Source: Brachypterus glaber
Taxonomy: Eukaryota > Arthropoda > Insecta > Coleoptera > Kateretidae
Length of the DNA: 64,000 nt
Direction: 5' to 3'
NCBI GenBank assembly: GCA_958510825.1
Contig: OY294047.1
Coordinates: forward strand, 38,827,229 to 38,891,228
Numbering within the stretch: the stretch's first letter is position 1; every line of letters starts with the position of its first letter. Shown here one piece after another: positions 35,990-47,467 of the stretch. The notes under the pieces were generated by a model. That model saw nothing but the letters and a program-made list of their open reading frames with translations, was not told where the DNA came from and ran no database searches. The position numbers and the translations under genes are program-made.

Positions 35990-36884
35990 GATTAAAATTT
36001 TAATTTATTACTAAAATTTACTATCAAAAATCTGTCAAAATCTGTCAAAAATCTTTCGCAATCTCTCTTTAAATAGTCAATATTCTTTCTAAAAATATTC
36101 ACTCTCAAAAATCTTTTGAAAATCTTTCAGAAATCTTTCAAAAATCTCTCGCAATCTCACTCAAAATTTGCAATATTTTTTCAAAAATACTTGCCCTGTC
36201 CGCCACTCTTTTTTAGATTCGGATCGGAACCAAAAACTCCACGATTTATTCTCGCGTACTACTACACCTTTTTTGTTCACCCTGTATATTTCAGAATTTC
36301 ACAAACTCAAAAAATCTCTCATCTTTCATCAAACTTTAATCCATTCTATATATTTTAGAATTTCATAACCAAAAACCTCTCAACTTTATTTTCTCCTATA
36401 TATTTTAGAACTAAAATAACTCACTGGCCAAACTTTTCTCTCTTTATTTTACTCTATATATTTCAGAATTAAAATAATCAAAACTATGCACCAAAATGTT
36501 TGCTTTTCAAAAAAAATTCTCTCTAACTTTTATTTTTACCCTGTATATTTCAGAATCAAAAATAACCAAAAACTGTACCACTGCGTCCAATACTTTTTTT
36601 TATTACGATCCTATATATTTTAGAATTCGAATAAAACTCAAAACTTTACCCTTTTGGTACTCTCAACCTATCCGTGGTTTCTTTTCTCCCTGTATACACC
36701 AAACTATTTTTTAAACATTGCACACCTATTGTTTAAATCAAATCAACAACCATATCCAGTTTTGTCTAAATATCTTAAAAATATCTTAAAAATATCTCAA
36801 AAAAAAAATTTTTTTTTTTTTTTTTTTTTTTTACTTTATATTTTTTCACAAACTTCAAAAATTTAAAAGTTAAACTAGCTTAAT
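35990..36884 (-). other. Gag leader (5' UTR) with a six-fold repeated motif
   Basis: About 900 bp between primer site and gag start, purine-rich on the coding strand. It contains six near-identical 16-mers (plus-strand CTRTATATTTYAGAAT) at 36282, 36346, 36396, 36454, 36541 and 36611, 50-87 bp apart. It also has several TCAAAAATCT-type short repeats at 36020-36170 and an A/T homopolymer junction at 36800-36832. The Drosophila gypsy element carries its Su(Hw) insulator array in the same position, so a regulatory or packaging role is conceivable. Confidence 0.65.
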
Positions 36885-36904
36885 CCCACGTTATTTGGGC
36901 GCCA
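36885..36904 (-). promoter_or_regulatory. Primer binding site, tRNA-Lys type
   Basis: Three bases inside the 5' LTR the minus strand reads TGGCGCCCAA, then ATA, then ACGTGGG. Insect tRNA-Lys 3' ends are complementary to TGGCGCCCAACGTGGGG, so the match is complete over 17 bases apart from a 3-base insertion. Confidence 0.8.
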
Positions 36905-36907
36905 TTG

Positions 36908-39054
36908 TGTACTGCGTTTTCCTGTCTAGAATAAGTAAAAACTAAAAAATTATCAGGCGCTGCCCTGGTTACTTATTATAGAAAAGAAAATGTACGGTTG
37001 CGATCGGCTAACTGGCATCAGTACGGGCACAGGGGTTCATGGATTAAAAATTATGATAATAAGCTTAGTTTAACACCTTGGGCGCCAGAATCTTGTAAAC
37101 ATACATGTGCTTGGCAGTTTATGTGTTAAGATTCAAACACATAAAAAATAATGTACTAGAATATTAATTATCTTTTACAGCATGTATAAACCTGAAAAAT
37201 AACTATGATTTGAATAGATTTGTATATCTTGTGTTGATTATAATTTAAACAAAAACTCAAATATGTGCTGTTACAATGTTTATTTAAAATGACAAGTAGA
37301 CAACTTTAATTAATCATATTAATTAAAATAAAATTATAAATTACCAAAAGTATGGTGAAAAGACCCCATTGCGAAATATAAAAAAAAAATGTGGTGAACT
37401 ACCCTATTGCAAAAATGTTAAAATATGTATACCAAAATTATTATGGTGAATAACCTAAATAAAAACAGTAATATAAGGTATGTGTTAATAAGTGAAAAAT
37501 AGTAATCTAGGCGTACGGCCCAAAGTTGCAACTTTGTTTACAAACCAACCTAGAATATTCATAATAAAATAGAGCACCTTAATAAATATTAAAATTTGAG
37601 AACTTGGATATTTTACCAAAAATAAATATAGTAAACCGCATTTTCATTATTTACACTAAAACTATAAAAACCTGTTAATTAAAGTTGTCCCTGGAACGAC
37701 CAAATACGTTGTCCCACTCCCTGATGATGTACGTCACTGTGCAGAACATTTCCTTGTCCTTGCCTTGAGAACTCCTTACAAATTTGAACACGTTTGAAAC
37801 TCAAACGCTTGAGGATCCATTGAATCGTTTGTAAACCTCTTGGCTTAAAAACGGTACTGCAATTTACTGAACATCTTGAAAAATCTTGAAAACTAAAGTG
37901 GAAAATTGAAGAACACCTCAATGAAAATTGAAGTTAAAGTTGAAATGGAAAGCTTCGCCATCGATACTCGTAAAATTTGAGATAACGGTAACGTTGTAAA
38001 ATATAAAAGCTTCACCAACAATATTCATAAAATTTGGGATAGAGGTATCGTCAAAACATTCGAAGAACGTTAGAACAGAAATGGAAAAGCTTCACCAACA
38101 ATCCAGTCCAAAACTGAATTAATTGGAGCAGTAAGTGCTGAATACTAGAATACTCTGCAGCCTGAAGCCTTCATCTGTACGCCTTTTGAAAGATGAATAT
38201 TGTGGAATTTCCATTAAAACTGCTTGAACTAATTACGTAGGATTATACTACACTTCATTACAAACTTATTGCAACATTTTTACACAAACATAAACCACGG
38301 ATGGTTTCACAAAAATCAGATTCTGATTTTACGACCTGAACGCCATTGCTTGTCGTTTTGAAAAAGAACGCCTCTCCCTTCAACTCCGGCAAGGTACAAA
38401 ACTCCCCCCGTGGCGAAACTGGGAACTACGAACAACAAATCGATTTTGAGGGTAGGCAACACAAAAAACATCTATTCATAATCCCAATATTACTTGAAAA
38501 TAAAGAAAAAGAATACTCTAAATAAGTTTAAAATGCCTAGCCATACATCTAACAATCGTTTCATATGGTTTAAGAAATGATACGACGAAAATAAACCAAC
38601 TTGAAGTCATCAGCTGACCATGCAATGCATACTGTATACCTGAATGCGGGTAGAAGTAAAACTAACCTCAAAATTAGGTAAACAATCTTTGATAATGATT
38701 TTATCCGACTTCCAGAAGCTTTAGCTGTGATTAAAAAGGTAAGACTAGCTGAAAAACATCAGTAGCTAACTCAAGTACTGAATGTAGTAGATTACTAGAC
38801 GTTTGTTATTATATTTTAGGCTATCAAAAGTAAACACCAAAAATAAGACAAATTCTGTAATAAAAGAAAAATGACCCAGCAAATGGAATCAAGGACCATC
38901 GCAAGACTTCCACAAGACCATACAATAAGTCTGTACTCAATCTTATATGTGCAAATAGAAAGAAATACTAACTTCTGAAAAAATGGTAACATCGTATGAT
39001 TACGTGACACAGATCAGGTAATCTTTAAAACCAGTGGCAGTCATAACTGCTACA
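36908..39054 (-). repeat. 5' LTR of the Gypsy element
   Basis: Same 2,147-bp sequence as 28209-30355. In the element's direction it lies upstream of gag, so transcription would start in it. No base difference from the other LTR was seen by eye, which points to a young insertion. Confidence 0.95.
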
Positions 39055-39058
39055 GTAT

Positions 39059-40958
39059 TTGAATCAAAAATAATAAGCAATAAGTTAGCACAACATTTTT
39101 AACTAAAAACTTAAAAAGTAATATTAGCAGCCCAGAAAACATCCCCAGCCACGCTGCTGATAAAAATAAAAATGCTAGAGCTAAAATGCCCTGTATAATG
39201 ATATATTTGTTGTAAAAGTAAGCATTATTCATACGAAATTTATTATGGTTTAAGTTAAAATGTTAGATTTATGGTATTTCTTTCTTAAATTCTTCCATCT
39301 CTTATCGTTGTCCAATTTAACTTTGCGCCATATATTTTATTTCCCCTTGAAATTGTATTGTATTATACTTGAGCCAGAATGGGCGTTTTTTTTTTGCTAA
39401 TATAGTCATATATGTACACTGTACATTTTACAGAAATAGTTTCGATCAATCAGAATTACATCTGCACTTAGTGCTACTAAGAGTGCCGATGTATTGAAAT
39501 CTTCACCGAAAAGTCAAAATCTTTGACCACGTTTTTTCACATTTCTCGACGTTTTAGACCATTCGAGTCGAAATCAGTAAAAATGAGATATCGACTTGCG
39601 GTTTTTTGCATATTGTTTCTTATCGTATTCCGAAGAGCTGATTAGATTTTGGGGGTGACCGATTGGAGGTAAGGGGATAAAAATAGGGTAAAACTCCTAT
39701 TTTTAGCGTTTTTTGTTTATAATTAAGGCAATTATTATAGTATTTGGTTAATTTAGCACATATAAAAGATAATTTTATATTGGTCAAAAAAAGTTATAAA
39801 CAACGTTTTTCTAAAACAATTTAAAATCAAACAAAACACCTAGTTTGAAATTTGCAAACTAGATGGCTCTAGTGTACAATAGTGCCGATGTTTTGACAGG
39901 GTGCTTGCAACGTTTCATCTAGTTTTTTATTTAGAGTAATCTTTTTTTTTTGAAAAATATGTAAAAATTTAACGAAATTGAAAGGAATATAGGTTTTTGA
40001 GCTCTAAATATTTTTTTATAAGTATATAGGTGATTACGATAGGAGGAAATACAATAGGGCCCATATACATACATATATATACATAGGCGCACCCAGTGGG
40101 GGTGACTGGCGGGCTATACCCCTCAAGCTCTCCACCTCAGATTTTTTAAATATTTTTTAACCAAGATTTTAACTATGTTGCTTATAAAAATAAAAACACA
40201 TTTTATTTATTTTTACACACCTTATATAATAAAAGTTTCAGCGAATGCCCTCTGGCTCAGCTAAGAGAGATATTTTTTTTCTGTCTTGCTGGGTGCGTCA
40301 CTGACCCAAAACACGCTTTCTTAAGTATGACATAAACCACACAGCATAGATTGTTTATGCAATTTATAAAGGAAAAAAAATACAATCAAAATACAATCAG
40401 GCCTTTTTGGCCTTAGTACACATTTATTTTCTTTTGTTGGTGTTTTTTTCTGCATTCAATTTTAACTTTAATAAACAACGGCCGTAGAAAATAGGCCACA
40501 AGGAAGAGAAGATTTTGTTAGTTTTATGATTAAAAACTTTGGAAGTCCCAAAAGAACTCTAAAGGAATCTAAGGTGCACTTAAGGGGACTTGGAAAATTT
40601 AACCTTCTTATTGAATTCGATTTTTTTGATTTTGGATCATCTAAAGTTTCTTCAACTAATTTAAAAACAGGTTTTTTTATAGGGTCACAAAATTTTCTAT
40701 TTTAAAATGTATAACATTTGTTATTTTCATTGTCAATGTGCATTTCAAGAAAATATTTGATCCAAAATGTACATTTATGTACATATGTATATATTTTAAT
40801 TACATTTTACAACATAGAAAAAGAAAAAATACAGCGATGTTTATTTTGGATCAACAATCTTCATTGAAGTTGTTAGAAGAGACAAAATATCGCGGATAAT
40901 CTTGTAGCATTGTCTAAACTAAAAAATAAAACATCAGTAAACCTGGTAAACATTAAAT
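39059..40958. other. Unassigned stretch right of the LTR element
   Basis: No supported gene. Moderately A+T-rich, with no clear repeat boundaries. Confidence 0.4.
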
Positions 40959-42277
40959 GAGGTGACTTTCAAAACGCAGTTTTTGACAAATAACACATTT
41001 CGAGATATCAACCAAGTATTAATTTAGGAACTATAACAGCTTTTATAGTACCAATGAACATCAGGTATTATCTATTTTGGAGAGAATAGTTAAATTACAT
41101 TGGCGAATTAAATCAGTTTCACTAATTATTAAAAAAATTGCATATTAAAAAAATCAAAAACTGCGTTTTGAAAGTCAAAGCATAAAAACTGCTTTTTGAT
41201 TGATTTTTTAAATATTTTTTAGGTAAGTATAGATACAAATAGTATACAGGGGCTTTTTATTTTTTGTATTATGTAAAACCTTTTTTTACTATTTTGGACC
41301 TCTCTGTGTAACGCTTTTTTTATTTAACTCAACACACAACATGACACTAGGGGGAGAGGGGTCTCCCTTCAGAGTGTTACGTAACTTATAAATAGACCCA
41401 TATTGTAAATTGTACATACATTCTCAATGTATGAGCCTATTTTGCTTTCCCATTTTAAAATTTTTTAAATTTTTTTTTTGCGTATTTTTGCGTTTTATGA
41501 CGATTTATGCCGATATAAATCCATTTCAAGCAAAGAAAAAAAATTGTCGATATGTCGGTAGGTCGTTCGGTCGGTAGGTCGTTCGGTCGGACGATAGGTC
41601 TGTCTGGGAAATCTTGTGGGCACGATAACTTAAGAACGCTTTAAGCTTTAAGCTAGAGAAAAGTTCTCGCTCGGGATTGTTTTTGGTGAACATTGGAGTG
41701 CGGCAAGGGGGGCAAATGGGGAAAAATAAAAAAAAATAGTAAAATTTGAAAATTGCTATATTAGGGGTTTTTAAGGTTGCTAAAATTGAATCTAATAATA
41801 TTTTTTTTACTCCACCCCGGAGGGGGTGGGGGGGGGTAAATATTTTCAATATTTTCTTTAAAATTGATATATAGGAGTTTCTGGGGTTGACGAATATGAA
41901 TATAATAATATTTTTTTTTTGAATTTCACCCCCTGAGGGGTGGAGGGTAGTTTTTGTGAAAATTAGTATAATGGGGTTTTTAAGGTTGCTGAAAGAGAAT
42001 CTGATAATAAAAAAGTTTTTTGACTGAGGAATTTTTTCGAAGTTGAAACCTATATTGACTGTAGTATAATTAAAAACTGCGTTTTGAAAGTCAAGCTTTG
42101 GTTCAAAAACTGCGTTTTGTTTTTCCACGTGGTTTTCTAACTAAATTTTTAATATGAAATAACAAATTTTTTAATTTTTTTTTGGATCAATAGATCGAAT
42201 ATGCATTAACAGTGTAAACACCATCATTATCTCAATTTTTCAAAAAATGTCAAAAACTGCGTTTTGAAAGTCACCTC
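40959..42277. mobile_element. TIR element (1,319 bp) with perfect 30-bp ends and internal copies of the end motif
   Basis: The first 30 bases (start GAGGTGACTTTCAAAACGCA, ending TTTTTGACA) are the exact inverse of the last 30 (42248-42277). The core AAAAACTGCGTTTTGAAAGTCA recurs inside at 41156-41177 and 42072-42093, with a shorter one at 42104. No transposase frame and no clear target duplication. A minisatellite-bearing repeat (41530-42010) and a TACGTAAC-type MITE remnant (41260-41400) lie inside, so the element is composite or has captured them. Confidence 0.7.
41530..42010 (-). repeat. Minisatellite repeat, second locus (inverse of 13083-13760)
   Basis: Begins with GTCGGTAGGTCGTTCGGTCGG tetranucleotide-like runs, then GTGGGCACGATAACTTAAGAACGCTTT, then about three degenerate units with GGGGTTTTTAAGGTTGCT and GAGGGG/CCCCTC cores. 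It is the reverse orientation of the 13-kb copy. A 200-codon minus frame across it is a by-product of the repeat, not a gene. Confidence 0.75.
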
Positions 42278-42899
42278 CTCAAATTTTTTCTAATAGTAAA
42301 TTTACAGTGGTAAATCAAGCCCTAACGTTTACAATCCAAAGTATTTATTTATGACTAAATTTTTTACAATTACAATCGCAGTAATGCAAACCAAGATAAA
42401 TGGTAAGATATAAATTGGTATTCAGTAGAAACGAGCTGAAAATAAATCCATTTTTTCCGTATCTGTCCAATATATCTCTTCCGGAAAAAAATATTAGTTC
42501 TTATTAAGTAAAATTACATTAAAGCTGTATAATAGATTAGGGCCGGATAGGCACATACATCACTGGTCTATTCAATTCCAATGTCTGGCTAAAAGAGAAA
42601 TGTTCACCTTAATTTTGTGTCGAACAAAACGGCCCTTGATTTAAGGCGATGTCAAAGGTCAACTGGCTCGGCTTCTGAATTCGATTCGTACGTGGTGTAT
42701 TGCCGGCACTCATTTGTTCTTCTTGCAGGATTAATTTTGCAGAATTTATATCGCATATGTGAACGTTTACTGCAGAGGTCTTAAATGATGAGTCTTTTGC
42801 AGATTATAGTACGGACTAGCAGGAGGTGGTCAAAAACCTTGCCAAATTTTATTCATCAGTGTCTGTAAAATACAAGCTGGCTGGTGCCAACTTATGATA
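42278..42899. other. Unassigned spacer
   Basis: No gene supported. Confidence 0.4.
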
Positions 42900-43109
42900 T
42901 TATTTAAAAAGTCAAAATTAAAAAATTATTATGTCACTCCAAAGTTTTTTATTGAAGCATTTTATTTATAAAAAATAGCTACAATTGTTTCGATCCTTGA
43001 ATTTAGGGTCATCTTCAGGCTTAATTCAAGGGTCAAAACAATTGTAGCTATTTTTTATAAATAAAATGCTTCAATAAAAAACTTTGGAGTAGACAGTTAT
43101 TTAAAAAGT
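42900..43109 (-). mobile_element. Fold-back retroelement insertion (Penelope/retrozyme-like) with 13-bp target duplication
   Basis: Insert 42913-43096 (184 bp) between two copies of TTATTTAAAAAGT (42900-42912, 43097-43109). Arms 42936-~42990 and ~43035-43090 are almost perfectly inverted (ACTCCAAAGTTTTTTATTGA, TTTATAAAAAATAGCTACAA and complements). The loop holds a minus-strand hammerhead-like motif. The arrangement (3' end direct, 5' part an inverted copy) is the same as at 47.4 kb and 59.4 kb. Confidence 0.7.
42975..43022 (-). ncRNA. Hammerhead-like motif with palindromic stem III
   Basis: Minus strand: CUGAAGA, an extra U, a stem-II-like GACCCU...AGGAUC with one mismatch, GAA, then the self-complementary octamer ACAAUUGU followed by A17. 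A palindromic stem III suggests a dimeric fold. Stem I is only ~3 bp (AGC/GCU). Less convincing than the 59-kb copies. Confidence 0.4.
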
Positions 43110-43260
43110 GAAAAAAGATGAAATAAATAGGAACGTCTGCATTTCCATAAATTAGGATTTCCTGGTATCATCTACATTTTATTATTAAAAATCATTATTT
43201 TTAGTTAAGGAAATTTTCTGTATGGTTATATTTATTATTATCTTCTTTCTCAAAATTAAT

Positions 43261-43302
43261 GGAGAGCCCCTAGCACAAGCTTAGGATTATTTGGGGCTCT
43301 CC
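43261..43302. other. G+C-rich perfect stem-loop
   Basis: GGAGAGCCCC (43261-43270) and GGGGCTCTCC (43293-43302) form a 10-bp stem with a 22-base loop in otherwise A+T-rich DNA. It may be the 3' structure of a decayed retroelement; function unknown. Confidence 0.4.
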
Positions 43303-44226
43303 ATGACTTACCGTGTATATTAATATGAATAAGTAAGTAAAATAAATAAAGGGAAATCCGCGCTTCATTAATATTTTACGTTCAAATGGGGTTTCCCCAT
43401 ATAATTAAAATGGTATCTCTAATACACATTACAATGTTATGATCTCAAGTACTCTATTTCTTCAATATTTTTTTAGTAAGAAATATGAAACCATATTTCA
43501 TTTTATATAAAATAGGGTATTTTCAAAATTCGGAACAAATTTTAATAAAAAGCTCTAAAGCTCATCCTGTTGAAAAATAGCTGACCAAATAAAAAAATAG
43601 GAATCGACCCATCAGCAAACCAAATTGGGTCCCGATAAATCCCTCAAATACCGCCACAAATTTTAACCACGTGTCCTTTAGTCCCTTCTGTGGAACAGAA
43701 GCCTGGAAATAGTCACTAAGAACGAAACTTAAATAAAATAAACTCATTCCAAATAATGTTCCAATACAGATTTAAATTTAAAACGTTATAGCTGATATTA
43801 TCGAGAGAGTTAAAAGCTTTAACTCTTAAGTTTATAGCTTTTTTCTATTTTGCGACTTTTATAAGCTCATAATCGCACGCATTTTGCGTGTTCTTATAGG
43901 CCCATAAGAGGTCTGTACTTTTTGTTCTTTTGGGTTGGCAACAGACCTGGCCTATAGCTTGACGTTTCCCGTGCAAATGTCAATGTCACTATAAATTTGA
44001 ATTTTCTACAAAATTTTGTGTTTAGGATACTTTTACTATGTTAAAATTGTATCTTGGTTAATTGCAGTAAAACAAAAGAGGTGACTATAAAATATATCAA
44101 AATATCATTTGTTCTTAGAATTTTAAACATGGTGTAAACTTTAATGCCAATCCAAAACAAAAATCCCTAAATCAGTCATCAATTTAAATGTAAGTTTTTT
44201 TTAATTTTAGAGCAAAATAGAAAAAA
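43303..44226. other. Unassigned A+T-rich stretch
   Basis: No supported gene or repeat. Confidence 0.4.
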
Positions 44227-44356
44227 TTATATAAAGCACTCGTTTCATAACACGTTTTTAGCGCACAATACTTTAGAAAACTCGCCGCAAGCGGCTCATT
44301 TTCTAAACTTGTACTCGTGCGCTAAAAACGTATGTTATGAAACTAGTACTTTAATA
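44227..44356. mobile_element. Hairpin MITE
   Basis: TAAAGCACTCGTTTCATAAC and its near-inverse GTTATGAAACTAGTACTTTA bound a ~130-bp palindrome. AGCGCAC and GTGCGCT pair further in, around a GCCGCAAGCGGC centre. Confidence 0.6.
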
Positions 44357-47086
44357 TACTATAAAATATTACTAAGAGACGTTTAAATCGCAACTGAAAG
44401 AATAAGTTGCAAAAGATATCAGTAAAATAAGTTTCTTCTAAAAAGGTGGACAATTTCATGGTGGTACAAACCCAAACCTCAAATTTCCTCAATTATAACC
44501 AGAACATTATTGATAAAAATTTCGTTATTCTACAACAGTTACAAATTAAAAGGACTAACAAATATATTTTTGATCGCCGCTACATTTTTACTTGAAAAGC
44601 CTTTAGAGCCTCGATGTACATTTTTGACTGTGTCCAAAAGTATTCATTCAAATATACCTTTGCATTTATGTATTAGTCTTTGAATGTATGTATTTATTTA
44701 TATATCTATCTTGTCTTAATATATGTTATTACCAAGAAAATACTACAAAAGCCCGTAAGTATTTTAAGATAATCAAATAAGTGGTATAGTGAAGTGGATT
44801 TTTTTACTATTAAATATTTTTCTACTAATGTAGTGATGTCGAATTCTATCACTAATTTAGTGATAGTGGTATATAATTCGGTTATAGCCGAGCAGTTAAT
44901 TATAACTTTTATTATAACTTACTCAGTTAGGTTGGCCATACAATCTTCTATCGTATTTAAAGTATACCCGAGCGGAGAATATACTTAACCACTTATCACT
45001 TTATTCGGGAGCGGGTATTCTAGGAGACGGAGCTTAGGAAACAGATAAAACGATTTCTTCTTAACTTAAGAATAATATATTAAATATATGTGAATAAATT
45101 CTTCAAGAATATGAAAGATCAATTCTTACTTCTAAGTCCTATTTCTATGCAAAGCCCTTAAATTCTAATTTCCATTAAATATTAGTTTTCCATTAAATAC
45201 TTCTAAATTAAAACATTCTATGTTTGAAATCCCAACTATTCGCAATCATTTTCAATTCCTAACTTATTGTCCACATTTTTCTTAGTGTATATTAAAACTG
45301 GTTCGTATAAGTCATTTAAATTATTTTACAAAATATTTTTCAAAGTTAATTAATATTCGTCAAAATTTCTATCAGTGTTCATACTATCAATATTTATAAG
45401 TGTCCAAAACTATTTTTATGTCTAATAAAAAGTCTCAAAATTTTAAAATTTAAGTTTAAAAACTATCAAGAATAATTCTCAAAAATTATTTCTCACAGAA
45501 ACTACATTTTCACTTTTGACACTACTGGAAACTTTTTAATTAACAAGACAAAAAACTATTCAAGAATGATCACCTCTAAAATTTGGAGCTCTATTTATTC
45601 TCTTCATAAACCCATAAATTAAAATGAGGCATATTTAGGTCACACGCGCTAATGTTTCTGGGTGTGGTCCGGGCAAGAATATCTAAATTCCCCACTACCA
45701 AAGTTCAACGAGTTTTACTTAGAGGGGTCCGATAAAACCCGAAAATATCCGACGTTACTCATGCTTACTTTTAAGAATTAGATCTTATAGGCTATGTATA
45801 TTAAAATAAAATTTTAAAATTATACGGATCATAACAGTGGCTGTTATTAACTTTTTTGCAATGTAAAAGTAAAAGTTAATATTTTGGCTTTTAATACTAG
45901 GTAAACTGTTAAATGAAACTTATGTCTGAAAAGCTTTTGACTTAATCAAAAATAAAAATCGCTGAAGAAAATATAAAAACAGTTTTAATATCGTTCTTTT
46001 TGCTAGAAAACCTCACCGTCTGCTTTATATTCCAAGAGCGATTTCTCTCGCCATCATTTCTCTCCTGAAGTTTTCCGCCTGCAAAATTTTCCTACTCCTT
46101 GCGATATAATTCTCACTTTATCATACATGCGTTGCGTTGCACTTCAGAATTCGCAAATAGGCCGACGTTTTATTTTTAAAATGACTTAGTAGCCTAGCCA
46201 CGTGAAATAATTCTTAAAACAAACGTCTATAAATCCTGCAGTGTTTTTGTATAATAAATTTTCGTTTTTGTTGTTGTGATTATGCTCAATTTGAGAAACG
46301 TTCTGGTAAAGAAAAAAAATTGTGAAAACGAGTAAATCTATTGGTGTTTTTCGCACAATTCAGTTAAAAATTCTGCTTGGTTTTCAGTTATTTTTCAATT
46401 TATTATATTAAAGAAAATAAAATAGTTTTTAACCCATTATTTACTATTTATCCACCTAATAGTTTTATTATAGAAAAAGCCTGCAAAAAATAATATAGCT
46501 TTACAGATATCTAAGTAAGAATTAAGAAGGACGATTTCCTAAATAAGGAATTACCTAAATTTTCAGGGATTGTTCTTTGGTAGAAAAAATTGTGTGGTCA
46601 AAGATATTAAAAACTAAAGGGGTCAGAGAAAATGTTTTCCAAATCGACGACGATGCCACATAATCACATGAGTGAAGACACCTTATAAACAAAATTTGTC
46701 ACTACAACTCTCAACAAAAGTGGACACAGAAGTCTATTTAAATACTGCTAGTCAACCAATAGCCATTAGCTGTTAAATAACCATAATTTCCACAGTTTCT
46801 GAATATACTATAGTCTTAATAGAGTTATCTTTACGGGCACTATATAATTCTATTCAGTTCATAAATGCATAAATCAGTGACCTAATAAATGTAAATAAAT
46901 TACAGCTAGTGAAGTGGTAAACATGACCGGTACACACGTAAGACGAGAATCGTCTAAACAATGCAAAAGGAGGTCCCAAACGCGGACGAATGTGCAGCAA
47001 TACAATAAGCAATTTATATTTATTTGCTTCGTATCGTTATACAAGATGCAAGGTCGGAGTAGTCCTTGAATATATATCTGCATTAG
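44357..47086. other. Unassigned stretch
   Basis: No supported gene. The last ~200 bases (46900-47086) are less A+T-rich and may be transcribed flank of the candidate exon that follows, but no splice-consistent frame was found. Confidence 0.35.
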
Positions 47087-47281
47087 ATGGTTAAATTGCA
47101 CTTCCCGAACGAACAGGGATGGCTTAACCTTCTTGATGTCCAGGCCTTAAGGCAACTACGGAGTTTCGGCCTTTCATACGTGGAAGAGACAAAATGTTCT
47201 CCAGTCCAAATTAGTAAATCGGTTACGTTTTTAAATGTTAAGCTTAAAAGTTTAATGAAGCATGAATTCAGCAACGAGTAA
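47087..47281 (+). CDS. Candidate terminal exon or small ORF of unknown function
   Basis: 64 codons from ATG (47087) to TAA (47279-47281), with varied codon use and higher G+C than the flanks. It is preceded by an acceptor-like TCTGCATTAG directly before the ATG. AATAAA signals follow at 47288 and about 47305. The peptide starts MVKLHFPNEQGWLNLLD and is not recognised. A frame of similar length exists on the minus strand, so coding is uncertain. Confidence 0.25.
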   Translation: MVKLHFPNEQGWLNLLDVQALRQLRSFGLSYVEETKCSPVQISKSVTFLNVKLKSLMKHEFSNE

Positions 47282-47420
47282 TTTATAAATAAATGTGTTT
47301 TTTAATAAAATATTATTACTATTAAAACATTCTAAATACTGAAATTGATTTTACAATGAAAAATTTTATTAGTTAGGTATAAATTAAAACGAGGGTCTAT
47401 TTTCTCCTAGTTTCTTTTTA

Positions 47421-47467
47421 TTGAGGGCGCATTTCGGAGTCTAACACGACTTCATCTTCAGCTTCAA
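47421..47467 (-). ncRNA. Decayed hammerhead-like motif (left arm)
   Basis: Minus strand keeps CUGAAGA and GAAA, but stem II has a mismatch (GAAGUC against GACUCC). The cleavage triplet reads GCC instead of GUC, so it should not cleave. Confidence 0.4.

Larger units (their letters stand above)
28205..39058 (-). mobile_element. Complete Ty3/Gypsy LTR retrotransposon with GTAT target duplication
   Basis: The element proper is 28209-39054 (10,846 bp), coding on the minus strand. Order in its own direction: 5' LTR, tRNA-Lys-like primer site, ~900-bp leader, gag, pol (protease, RT, RNase H, integrase), ~820-bp non-coding tail, polypurine tract, 3' LTR. LTRs are TG...CA, 2,147 bp each, in constant register with no differences seen by eye. 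GTAT lies directly outside both ends (28205-28208, 39055-39058). Intact frames and matching LTRs imply a recent insertion and possible activity. Long LTRs, total size and a Lys primer recall the Osvaldo/Ulysses group of Drosophila Gypsy elements; that placement is inference from memory. No env frame exists. Confidence 0.95.

Noticed and set aside
36800..36832. Poly(A) tail of an inserted retrocopy
   Set aside because: The A/T homopolymer lies inside the Gypsy leader with no target duplication or unrelated insert next to it.
41526..42128. 200-codon minus-strand open frame
   Set aside because: It runs through a minisatellite and a tetranucleotide run. The peptide repeats follow the DNA repeat, and no start, domain or family is recognisable.
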